DNA of 64,000 nt, from NCBI GenBank assembly GCA_943788025.1, contig CALSOR010000004.1, positions 124,001 to 188,000 of the forward strand, read 5' to 3'. Source of the DNA: JABAAE01 sp905480545 (GTDB lineage: Bacteria > Planctomycetota > Planctomycetia > Pirellulales > Pirellulaceae). A program made the position numbers and the translations under genes. Shown in pieces: positions 1 to 7,900 of this stretch. Within the stretch, counting starts at the first letter, position 1. Each line of letters opens with the position of its first letter. The notes under the pieces were generated by a model. It was not told the origin of the DNA, searched no databases, and saw only the letters and a list, made by a program, of their open reading frames with translations.

Positions 1-300
1 CAGAAACAAGGAAAATACAGTTACCAACCTCGACCACTTGATCGTCCACTTCGGCTGTTGGCCGCCCCACTACAGCTGAATGTCATTGCAGTTTCAGAGG
101 GATCGCCTGCCTGTTTTCATTGGCAAGATCAAAAGCATGTCATTGTAAGCAGTTGGGGGCCGGAACGAATTCAGACCGGCTGGTGGCGTGGCCCAATGGC
201 AGAAAGAGATTATTGGCGAGTTGAAACGGAATCGGGTAATCGATTCTGGCTTTTTCGGGAATTGCGAAAGAACAGTTGGTTTTTGCATGGAATGTTCTGA
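1..300 (+). CDS. imuB: 3' end of an ImuB-like Y-family DNA polymerase homologue (partial)
   Basis: The reading frame is open from base 1 and ends at TGA 298-300, so about 99 C-terminal residues are visible. They read RPLRLLAAP, then a segment around FHWQDQ, then WGPERIQTGWWRG, RDYWRVET, RFWLFREL and WFLHGMF. This is the typical C-terminal tail (DUF6504-like) of ImuB, the catalytically inactive Y-family polymerase of the ImuA-ImuB-DnaE2 mutasome. The polymerase fold lies outside the window. The first TTG or ATG inside the window is not a real start, because coding similarity continues upstream of it. Partner genes (imuA, dnaE2) would be expected to the left. Family assignment rests on the tail only. 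Confidence 0.72.
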   Translation, partial: QKQGKYSYQPRPLDRPLRLLAAPLQLNVIAVSEGSPACFHWQDQKHVIVSSWGPERIQTGWWRGPMAERDYWRVETESGNRFWLFRELRKNSWFLHGMF

Positions 301-467
301 AAGCTCTTTGCCAACCTGTTACTAAGATAAAAGGCAACCGACACGCTCCATGTGCCGCCCGCTCTTCACTAACCCAACGACGGCATAGGACGTCTTCCTG
401 TTAACGTGAGCGGTCGATACGCTCCGATGAATTCAGGACTACAATCAGGAACGCAGGCAATTCATGT

Positions 468-2042
468 CTAACGAAGAAGTGCAAGTTTCCTTCGCTTTTT
501 TCGCAGCATTTCCGAAAGCGATTTGCCGTCACCACTTTGCTCTTGGTAACTCGCTTTTGAAACCTTTGGCGGATTGAGCTGCATTTGCCCTGTTATCCGG
601 GCATTGTCTTGTTGTGATCTTCCAGAGGTTACCGGCAGCAAACCATTTGCCTTGATTGGCCGTGGCGGTCGTGTCATTTGTGGACTCGATCCATCCCCCT
701 TGTTACTGTCGCTTTGATGTTCATTGGATGGAGTGTCGTGCGAGCTCGTTTCAGCCACACCCAGTAATCCTTGGCGAGACTTCATTTTGATCCACTCCAT
801 CTGAAGCAAAATTGCCGAGTGAATCAGTTCAGATCGCGTTTCAAAAACTGAAGATTTGACTTCTAAAACCTCGTCGATTTTTATCGGCCCAACTTGTCGT
901 CGTGCTTCCAAACGCGTTTCGCTCTTGCGGAGACTTTCCAGTTTCTTCTGTTTCAATTGAATCAACGCCGAGTACTTTTGAATCGCGTAAAAGGACTCTG
1001 TCACCTCAGATTTCACCAGTGCGATTTGACTTTCATTCAAAATCGCAATTTGCATTCGAAGCTTTTGTATCTCAGCAGAGTTATCTTTAAATAACCCACC
1101 AAAGAACCGACGTTGAATCGCAATTGCGGAAATCGGACTGACTGACCGGATCGAACTTCGCATCACTTCCAAAAGATCGTCGTTTCCACACTGGATGAAC
1201 GACCTCAATGCTCTAATGTCCGTCCGATTTTGCATTGCCAGTTCGATTTCAGAATCAAGATCGTCCGGCAGTGACCAACCCTGGATTTGACAATCCGTCC
1301 AAATCGGATTGGGCGAATTTTGCAGCCCCAATAGCAATCGCAATTTCTGATTGAGATCGTCGAAATTAAAGACTAACTCCGAACGCTTGGCTTGCAAATC
1401 AAGTTTCCCTCTGACCAACAATTCAGGATCCAATTCGCGTACCAAACCTTCCAGTTGCAGTTCAGCAAAGACTTCTTGGAGCTTACCAATTTCTACAATC
1501 GATTCGCGGGAGACCTGCGTCTGCAAATAGACCTCTGTCAAACCGAGATAGGCGAGCAAGGCCTTTTCGGATGCGATATTCCGCTGGTAGCTGGCATTAG
1601 AATTGATTGCCGCATTGATAGACGCCTGCACATCTGGATCCACATTGTTGCAATCGCACGGCGAACTCTGCGACTCTTCCTCGAGGATCTTAGCGAGCGG
1701 AGCATTTGCCGCCGCCAGAGACTCGCAATCGCGAAGCCTCAGTGGTTCAACTTTCCCAGCCGATTTTGGCAATTCGCCTTTTTCGAAATCAGGCAGAAAA
1801 GGAATCAAAATCTCTTGACGTGATTCTGTCGCAATTTCAGGTAGTGAGTGCAATGGGCTGACAGTGGGAACCGAAGCGTCGTTCCAGCTTTGGGTCATCC
1901 GGCAACCCGAAAAACATAACGTCAAACCGAAAAGCCAAAGAATTATCTTTCCCTTTGGATGCCAACCCAATGTGCAGCATCGAACCTGACCGACGTGCTC
2001 GGTTTGGCTACTCGATTCTTTAAGAGGAATTGACTGCATCAA
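468..2042 (-). CDS. TolC-family outer-membrane efflux-like lipoprotein
   Basis: A 524-residue protein with a hydrophobic segment at about residues 32-46 ending in FSGC, a lipobox with Cys47, so it is probably lipid-anchored. The body is long, alpha-helical and rich in Glu, Leu and Gln. It carries repeated helix patterns such as the stretch around SLAAANAPLAKILEEES and, near the C-terminus, KIDEVLEVKSSVFETRSEL, as in planctomycete TolC/OMF proteins. The last 90 or so residues are polar and low-complexity. No periplasmic adaptor or inner-membrane pump gene is adjacent, so the transport partner is unknown. It lies downstream of dxs in the same direction but 367 bp away, so probably in its own unit. 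The TolC call is by overall pattern, not a single diagnostic motif. Confidence 0.55.
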   Translation of the reverse strand: MMQSIPLKESSSQTEHVGQVRCCTLGWHPKGKIILWLFGLTLCFSGCRMTQSWNDASVPTVSPLHSLPEIATESRQEILIPFLPDFEKGELPKSAGKVEPLRLRDCESLAAANAPLAKILEEESQSSPCDCNNVDPDVQASINAAINSNASYQRNIASEKALLAYLGLTEVYLQTQVSRESIVEIGKLQEVFAELQLEGLVRELDPELLVRGKLDLQAKRSELVFNFDDLNQKLRLLLGLQNSPNPIWTDCQIQGWSLPDDLDSEIELAMQNRTDIRALRSFIQCGNDDLLEVMRSSIRSVSPISAIAIQRRFFGGLFKDNSAEIQKLRMQIAILNESQIALVKSEVTESFYAIQKYSALIQLKQKKLESLRKSETRLEARRQVGPIKIDEVLEVKSSVFETRSELIHSAILLQMEWIKMKSRQGLLGVAETSSHDTPSNEHQSDSNKGDGSSPQMTRPPRPIKANGLLPVTSGRSQQDNARITGQMQLNPPKVSKASYQEQSGDGKSLSEMLRKKRRKLALLR

Positions 2043-2409
2043 CTGCTAGTGAGTGGCGATAACGGAAAAATCCGTACGCATCCAGAGAAATGCGCACGTC
2101 GACCTCTTCATAATCGACAATTTACAGATGGTGCCTTTAAATGGATTAGTCGCGACACATTGATTGTCGGGATTAAGTCGACTTTTTTGACATTTTGTAC
2201 CGAATGGGCACGCAATGCCTCAGAATGATACAAGCATATGCATGCTTGCATTGAAGCACTTGCTGGTGATGAAAATTGCAGGACTCCGCAAGGCTTTCAG
2301 ACGTTTGTCAGTGAACGTCGACAACCATTGGCCGGAATAGCCTAATAACGCTCAATCTATTGGGGCAAGAGTCTCAAAAACGACTAAAGCTCCGTCGCAT
2401 CTGTATGAG
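2043..2409. other. Intergenic region between dxs and the TolC-like gene
   Basis: 367 bp without a convincing gene. It should hold the promoter of the leftward TolC-like gene and the end of the dxs transcript. A 7-bp inverted repeat, CAAGCAT-ATGC-ATGCTTG, lies at 2231-2248 but has no adjacent T-run, so it is not a clear terminator. Confidence 0.4.
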
Positions 2410-4311
2410 TTAGCACTGCAACTCTCCAACTCGAGACGCCTCTGCCATCTCTTTGCACGTCGCCACGATTCCGGGCTGGCTCAACTTGACATCATCCAGT
2501 AGATCACCACGGTCACCGTGCTCAACAAACACGTCTGGAATCCCAAGTCGACGAATGTGACTGGTGTTGAGGCATTGTTCGTTAGCCATTTCGAGCAGTG
2601 CACTCCCGAACCCACCCATCAACATTCCCTCTTCGACCGTAACGACAAACGGCGAATCTTTGATTGCTGAGGATAATACTTCGACATCCAAAGGCTTACA
2701 GAACCGAGCGTTTATTACACCGACGTTTAAGCCCTCGGCTTTCAATTGCTCAGCTGCCTTCATGCATGTTTCCAAATGAGCACCAAATGAAACGATCGTC
2801 CCATCCGGCCCCATTGAAATAACCTCAGCCTTGCCCAATTCAACGGGCTGCAAATCACGATTGATCAGCGGCGCAGTGTCTTTCGGGTACCGGATCGAGC
2901 ACGCCGTTTCATGCGACAATGAAAAATCAAGCATAGCGCCCAAATCATTTGCATCCCCAGGGGCCATTACCACCATATTGGGGAAGATCCGCATGTAACC
3001 AATGTCGAACGTTCCGTGATGCGTTGGACCATCCGCCGCAGTCAAACCGGCACGGTCAAGCATAAACGTCACAGGTAAGTCTTGCAGGCAAACCTCTTGG
3101 AATATCTGATCGTAACTTCGTTGTAAAAACGTACTGTAGATATCAACAATCGGCCGCAAGCCCGCTTTGCATTGCCCTGCTGCGAACGCCACCGTGTGAG
3201 ACTCGCAAATACCTGTATCAAAGAATCGTTCAGGGAATTTTTCACGGACCGGTTCAAGTTTATTCCCCTGACACATCGCCGCGGTGAGCACGACGACCTT
3301 ATCATTCTTTTCCATTTGGTATTGGATCGCGTCACGAGCATGATTCGTGTAAGCGGTCCCGCCACTGGATGGTAATGGCTTTACGTTCTCGTCATCGACA
3401 CATTCAAATGCTGGTGGCGTGTGGAAGTAGACGGGGTCATTTGCGGCTGGTTTAAACCCCGCCCCTTTCTTTGTGATCACATGCAAAAGTACCGGTCCCT
3501 GAACCTCGCGGACCATTTTCAAATACTTTTTCATGATCGCAATGTTGTGACCATCAATGGGGCCAATGTATTTAATGCCCATTTCTTCGAAAAGCATTCC
3601 CCCATTCAAACCTGCTTTGGCTGCTTCTTTTACCTGAGCAAGAAACCGCTCGACAGGATCACCCAACAATGGAACTTTGTTAAGTAAATCAACGACCTGA
3701 GTCTTCAATCCTGTGTAAAACGGGTTGGACCTCAATCGATCCATGTACGTCGCCACACCACCGACGCGCGGACAAATCGACATCTCATTGTCGTTCAAAA
3801 CGATCATGAATTTTGACATGTCTTTTGCATTGTTCATCGCTTCGAAGACAATACCAGATGGAAATGCACCGTCGCCAATCACGGCCACAGAATGATTGTC
3901 CGTCTTACCCATCAGGTTATCGCCGCTACGCAATCCCAACGCCGTCGAGACGCTGCATCCAGCGTGCCCAGTCATGAACAAGTCATAGTCACTCTCGGCA
4001 GGGTTAGGATAGCCCATCAACCCGCCGCGTGTTCGTATGGAGTCGAACTCTTTGTATCGACCAGTAATCAATTTTTGCGGATAGATCTGATGTCCGGTGT
4101 CCCAGATCAATCGATCGTTCAGAAAATCAAACTCTGAATGCAAAGCCAAACAAAGTTCAACCACACCGAGATTTGATGCGAAATGAGCGGTGCGGCTGTT
4201 GAGCAAATTGCAAAGGACTTCTCTAATTTCGGCTGCGACCTTCGTCAACTCGACAGTGTTCATTCCGTGAAGCTGTTTTGCTGATTCAAGCTGTGGGAGA
4301 TAGTCTAACAT
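2410..4311 (-). CDS. dxs: 1-deoxy-D-xylulose-5-phosphate synthase
   Basis: Makes 1-deoxy-D-xylulose 5-phosphate from pyruvate and glyceraldehyde 3-phosphate with thiamine diphosphate, the first step of the MEP isoprenoid pathway. The 633-residue length fits the family. The N-terminal transketolase half has HFASNLGVVEL, the diphosphate-binding GDGAFPSG at about residues 143-150 followed by NDNEMS. The middle domain has DRAGLTAADGPTHHG, and the C-terminal domain ends in the usual transketolase_C fold. The start ATG fits the family N-terminus. It is the last gene of a leftward xseB-ispA-dxs group, only 5 bp after ispA, so it is probably co-transcribed and translationally coupled. Confidence 0.95.
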   Translation of the reverse strand: MLDYLPQLESAKQLHGMNTVELTKVAAEIREVLCNLLNSRTAHFASNLGVVELCLALHSEFDFLNDRLIWDTGHQIYPQKLITGRYKEFDSIRTRGGLMGYPNPAESDYDLFMTGHAGCSVSTALGLRSGDNLMGKTDNHSVAVIGDGAFPSGIVFEAMNNAKDMSKFMIVLNDNEMSICPRVGGVATYMDRLRSNPFYTGLKTQVVDLLNKVPLLGDPVERFLAQVKEAAKAGLNGGMLFEEMGIKYIGPIDGHNIAIMKKYLKMVREVQGPVLLHVITKKGAGFKPAANDPVYFHTPPAFECVDDENVKPLPSSGGTAYTNHARDAIQYQMEKNDKVVVLTAAMCQGNKLEPVREKFPERFFDTGICESHTVAFAAGQCKAGLRPIVDIYSTFLQRSYDQIFQEVCLQDLPVTFMLDRAGLTAADGPTHHGTFDIGYMRIFPNMVVMAPGDANDLGAMLDFSLSHETACSIRYPKDTAPLINRDLQPVELGKAEVISMGPDGTIVSFGAHLETCMKAAEQLKAEGLNVGVINARFCKPLDVEVLSSAIKDSPFVVTVEEGMLMGGFGSALLEMANEQCLNTSHIRRLGIPDVFVEHGDRGDLLDDVKLSQPGIVATCKEMAEASRVGELQC

Positions 4312-4316
4312 TAGGT

Positions 4317-5438
4317 CTAATAGGTCCTATTCAGAATGAACTGGGCCAAACCGATCAGTGGGTGCCCATTTGTTCCAAAATCTTTCAGCGACTCGATTGC
4401 ATCATCAATCAGCTTGTCCGCCTTGCGTTTGCTTTCGTCGAGTCCATAGAGCTTGACGTAAGTTAATTTTTCTGACTGCGAATCTTTGCCCAGACTCTTC
4501 CCTATTTTGGTCTGATCGCCGGAAAAGTCCAACAGATCATCAACGATTTGAAACGCCAAACCGATATTTTCACCGAAAATTGTGAGCTTTTCTAACATTC
4601 CAGCATCGGCATTGGCAACGAACGCTCCCATTCGCAGACTGGAGATGATCATGGCACCAGTTTTCCGTCGATGGATCCGCTCCAAGTCCGAGCCAGCAAG
4701 ATCATCTCGTTGCTCGGCATCGAGGTCATCAGCTTGGCCACCGACCAAATGCAAGGCACCAGCCGTCGTCGATAATTCAACACAACATTTGACCGCCACT
4801 TCGCTCGGAGATGTGTCGCGGCTGATCACTTCGAACGCCTGAGCAAGCAATGCATCCCCCGCAAGTATAGCGACCGCTTCTCCAAATTTGGCATGACAGC
4901 TCGGAAGACCGCGACGAAGATCATCATCATCCATTGCCGGCAAATCGTCATGAATTAACGAGTATGTATGAATCATTTCAACCGCACACGCAGCCGGCAT
5001 CGCATCCGCTACATCACCACCGCAGGCTTCAGCCGCAAGCAAAACCAACGTTGGACGCAATCGTTTGGCTGGAGCAAGAAGACTGTGGCGAATGGCTGCT
5101 TTCAGGTCTTTGGGACAACCTCCACCAAAATCAGAATATTGCTCAAGTTTCTTTTCGATCAGTATCGTAAGTTGCTGATGCCGCTCGTTGAAAGCTTGGG
5201 TGCATGAGGACACATTGCCTTCTGTCGTTTCAACGTCTCTCTGATGTGCAGTTTGTTCGTTCAACTTGCGAAACCAATTTTCGAATTTATTAATGTGATC
5301 TATGAACTGATCAACCTCTAAACGGTCATCCCTGGGACAGGATTTGGCGTCACAAACGTTGTCGTATCTCAAATCAGCGAAAAAAAAGGCAGGGTAAACG
5401 GTCGAACCTAGACAATTCGACCGACAAAATCCAATCAT
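4317..5438 (-). CDS. ispA: Polyprenyl (farnesyl/geranylgeranyl) diphosphate synthase
   Basis: Condenses IPP with allylic diphosphates to give C15-C20 isoprenoids. Both aspartate-rich motifs are present: DDLPAMDDDD near residue 163 and FQIVDDLLDFSGD near residue 295. An RLRPTLVLLAAEA segment precedes the first motif. As drawn, the N-terminus is about 70 residues longer than usual. No ATG lies between the first codon and the conserved core, so the real start may be a TTG or GTG, for instance the GTG that begins VSSCTQAFNE. Product chain length cannot be decided from sequence alone. Operon context with xseB upstream and dxs downstream matches the order in many bacteria, including E. coli. Confidence 0.9.
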   Translation of the reverse strand: MIGFCRSNCLGSTVYPAFFFADLRYDNVCDAKSCPRDDRLEVDQFIDHINKFENWFRKLNEQTAHQRDVETTEGNVSSCTQAFNERHQQLTILIEKKLEQYSDFGGGCPKDLKAAIRHSLLAPAKRLRPTLVLLAAEACGGDVADAMPAACAVEMIHTYSLIHDDLPAMDDDDLRRGLPSCHAKFGEAVAILAGDALLAQAFEVISRDTSPSEVAVKCCVELSTTAGALHLVGGQADDLDAEQRDDLAGSDLERIHRRKTGAMIISSLRMGAFVANADAGMLEKLTIFGENIGLAFQIVDDLLDFSGDQTKIGKSLGKDSQSEKLTYVKLYGLDESKRKADKLIDDAIESLKDFGTNGHPLIGLAQFILNRTY

Positions 5439-5473
5439 CGTCTGCTAAAGGCCTAGAGCAAACACACAGTTTT

Positions 5474-5505
5474 GCAAGCACATCTGTAAGCAAACACATC
5501 TGCAA
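5474..5505. repeat. Two tandem 16-bp repeats
   Basis: GCAAGCACATCTGTAA is followed directly by GCAAACACATCTGCAA (14 of 16 identical). They lie in the 94-bp gap between xseB and ispA, one of several short tandem duplications at gene ends in this window. Confidence 0.6.
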
Positions 5506-5532
5506 GTAAAACAAATAGAAACGCATCGCTGC

Positions 5533-5937
5533 TTAAAATAATCCACCTGAATCCGAATCCGTCAAGTTGTCGCCTTCTGATTCTGTTTCGGTTTCAGATG
5601 ATGCAACTCCATTCGGACGAAACGTCCTTTTTGAGCTTCGGCCATGGATTTCCGTTTTCCGCTCGTCAAATGGTCGCGTCGAGGCTTTACCCTCATCATC
5701 AACTCCCGTTAGTATTCGAATTCTATTTTCAGCGGATTCCAGAATTTTATGGCAAGTCTTCAGGTTTTTAATACCCTCTTCATATTTGGATAAAGAGTCG
5801 GACAACGATAAACGACCGCTCTCCAACTCGACAACAATCTGTTCAAGACCTTCGAGGGCCGATTCAAACGTTGGTAGCGACGAATCGACGGCTGCCTTGG
5901 TTTTGACTCGAACAATTTTCTTCTTCGGCATGGTCAA
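5533..5937 (-). CDS. xseB: Exodeoxyribonuclease VII small subunit
   Basis: Small subunit of the XseA-XseB single-strand exonuclease. The core reads TFESALEGLEQIVVELESG, then SLSDSLSKYEEGIKNLKTCH and ILESAENRIRIL, the typical three-helix XseB signature. At 134 residues it is longer than the usual 70-90. The extra part is a polar C-terminal tail rich in Glu, Ser and Thr, probably disordered. The large subunit gene xseA is not in the window. It is first in the leftward group with ispA and dxs. Confidence 0.9.
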   Translation of the reverse strand: MTMPKKKIVRVKTKAAVDSSLPTFESALEGLEQIVVELESGRLSLSDSLSKYEEGIKNLKTCHKILESAENRIRILTGVDDEGKASTRPFDERKTEIHGRSSKRTFRPNGVASSETETESEGDNLTDSDSGGLF

Positions 5938-6124
5938 GTCGTTCCAATAATTCCCGGTTTTGAATCAGAGAAAGGCGTCTGCGATCTCTAACCAATCGTT
6001 TTGTGATCGGCGATCTATGATATCGTATCGATCTGCGTAAAATATCGCAATTGAACGCCTCATTTCTCAGTCCGAATTCAAAGCCATAATTCACAAGTTT
6101 TCTACCCTTTTTGAATAAAAAATC

Positions 6125-6910
6125 ATGAGCGACGAATTGTTTTCCGTAAAAGAACAGGTAGTAGTCGTTTCCGGGGGAAGCCGAGGAATCGGGCGAGCAA
6201 TCGTTGCTGAGTTTGTTAAACGTGGCGCTAAAGTCATTGCGACCGGCCGTGATCAAGCTGCGCTCGACGAAACGATGGCCCTTACCGAACATGACGGAAA
6301 TCAAGCCGAATGCGTGACCTGTGACGTTTTGAAAAAATCAGAAATTGACGCAACGGTTGAAAATGTGATTGCCAAACATGGCCAAATCGATTGCCTAATC
6401 AATTGCGCAGGCGTAAACCGGCGAATGCCGACCCTCGATTTAACCGAGGAAGATTATGATTACATTATTGATATCAACCAAAAGGGAGCCTTTCACTTTT
6501 CCCGAGTCGTCGGCGAACAGATGATTAAACAACATTCTGGATCGCAGATTAATATCGCATCTCTAAATACAGACAAGCCGCTAAAAAATGTACTGCCCTA
6601 CGCGATGAGCAAGGCCGCTGTTGGCCACATGACCAAGGCACTTGCCATGGAATGGGGAGAACACGGAATTCGGGTCAACGCAATCGCCCCCGGTTTTATT
6701 CTTACTGATCTGACTAAGAAACTTTGGTCTGACGAGACGATGCAAGAATGGGGCGTCGCAAACACGCCTCAAAGACGCCTTGGCCTCCCTGAGGACATGG
6801 CCGGTACTGCAATCTTCCTCGCTTCAAAAGCATCAGCATTTATGACGGGGCAGGTCCTTTACGTCGACGGTGGTTTTACGGCTGGATTCAATTGGCCGAT
6901 CCCGACTTAG
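6125..6910 (+). CDS. SDR-family NAD(P)-dependent oxidoreductase
   Basis: A classical short-chain dehydrogenase of 261 residues. The cofactor glycine motif is SGGSRGIG at residues 16-23, followed by NCAG at 93-96. The catalytic Ser146, Tyr159 and Lys163 (YAMSK) are all present, as is the PG motif after RVNAIAPGF. The C-terminus has the usual MTGQVLYVDGG. The overall type resembles gluconate 5-dehydrogenase or 3-oxoacyl-ACP reductase-like members, but the substrate cannot be read from sequence. It is transcribed divergently from xseB with 187 bp between, which should hold both promoters. Confidence 0.9.
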   Translation: MSDELFSVKEQVVVVSGGSRGIGRAIVAEFVKRGAKVIATGRDQAALDETMALTEHDGNQAECVTCDVLKKSEIDATVENVIAKHGQIDCLINCAGVNRRMPTLDLTEEDYDYIIDINQKGAFHFSRVVGEQMIKQHSGSQINIASLNTDKPLKNVLPYAMSKAAVGHMTKALAMEWGEHGIRVNAIAPGFILTDLTKKLWSDETMQEWGVANTPQRRLGLPEDMAGTAIFLASKASAFMTGQVLYVDGGFTAGFNWPIPT

Positions 6911-6987
6911 ACATTCTGCACCATGACAAAAACCTGCCCAAGAACAATCAAACCGAAGCATCACATGTTTGAATTGAAACCGACAAT

Positions 6988-7245
6988 TCAACCTAAAGCT
7001 TCAGTTCCAATTGAAAAAGATACGGCGACGGCGACCGCAATGATTCCGGTCAGTAAGTAATCAGAAATCATCAACTCTTTCGGATTATATTTGCAAAGCC
7101 GAGACAGCACGTATGGCGTCGTCGCTGAAAGAATGACCGCAACGAAAAAGTTCAAACGCAACATAAGCAGGAACAACGTCGTCCCAAAATCCGATACCCA
7201 AAAAATAATTGCGGATACTCGAAGAATAATTGATAGACACGCCAC
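6988..7245 (-). CDS. Small putative membrane protein (unrecognised)
   Basis: An 85-residue frame starting at a GTG and composed mostly of hydrophobic residues. There are about three predicted membrane segments, with a polar turn around CKYNPKELMISD. No family recognised. A second leftward frame (7152-7433, 93 residues) overlaps its 5' end and ends inside it. One gene with a frameshift near 7230 is possible, in which case the upstream frame would supply a soluble N-terminus. Codon pattern and hydrophobic layout favour the downstream piece as coding, but no Shine-Dalgarno at a sensible distance was seen. Confidence 0.35.
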   Translation of the reverse strand: MACLSIILRVSAIIFWVSDFGTTLFLLMLRLNFFVAVILSATTPYVLSRLCKYNPKELMISDYLLTGIIAVAVAVSFSIGTEALG

Positions 7246-7900
7246 GCCTCCAATTCGGTGTATCTATTCTTACTAATCTGGCGAGTTTCAATTTGCGCGT
7301 CAGTCAACAGTTCAATGTGTTTTTCAACTCTCAATTTCCAGTACGATCGTGACGCGACCGGTTCCTGTGACTCCGTTTTGGATTCAGCAAGTCTTGCTTG
7401 TGCGAAATCACCAGTCGAAAAACGCGTGTTCACGCCACTTCATGTGATCGTTGCATCATACGCGGTTGAGTTTGTATTTTTAATTTCCGACGATTCCATG
7501 TTTGAAGATCTCTATGATCCCTTTGGATTGCGACTCTATTCGGAACCTCCCTCTTCCTTATGTAGGTTCCAGAAAAAAATGGAATTTTGGTCGGGTCAAC
7601 TAATTCTCGGTTCATATCACTTATTAAGTGCACCAAACGTCAAATCCATGCCGTCTTACCCCCAAGCAGTAGCCAATCAAACTGACTCCTAGTGAATGGC
7701 TTGTCGAGGGAGAAAGGCAATGCGGCACCTATGAAGTGAGGACGTTTTTCAGACAGATCTTCACCCCCTAATTAAGGGACCGTCTCCTTGAAATTAATTT
7801 TCGACCGCCAGCATTCGGTCATCGAAACGTTTTCTAACCAATCATCGCTATGGACGGGAAATGGGTGAAGGTTGCGAACCGGAGCGTCGCAGCAGCTGTC
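7246..7900. other. Region without a confident gene
   Basis: 655 bp between the small membrane ORF and the 3' end of ftsK. Frames on both strands (7258-7692 plus; 7152-7433 and 7430-7636 minus) are open, but none shows a recognisable domain. It may hold a decayed gene on the minus strand, or simply non-coding DNA and the ftsK 3' end. Confidence 0.35.

Noticed and set aside
2231..2248. Inverted repeat as a dxs terminator
   Set aside because: It has no T-run on either strand, and its stem is AT-rich and short.
7258..7692. 144-residue plus-strand frame
   Set aside because: No recognisable domain, no ribosome binding site and a composition that does not resemble neighbouring genes; left as an unassigned region.
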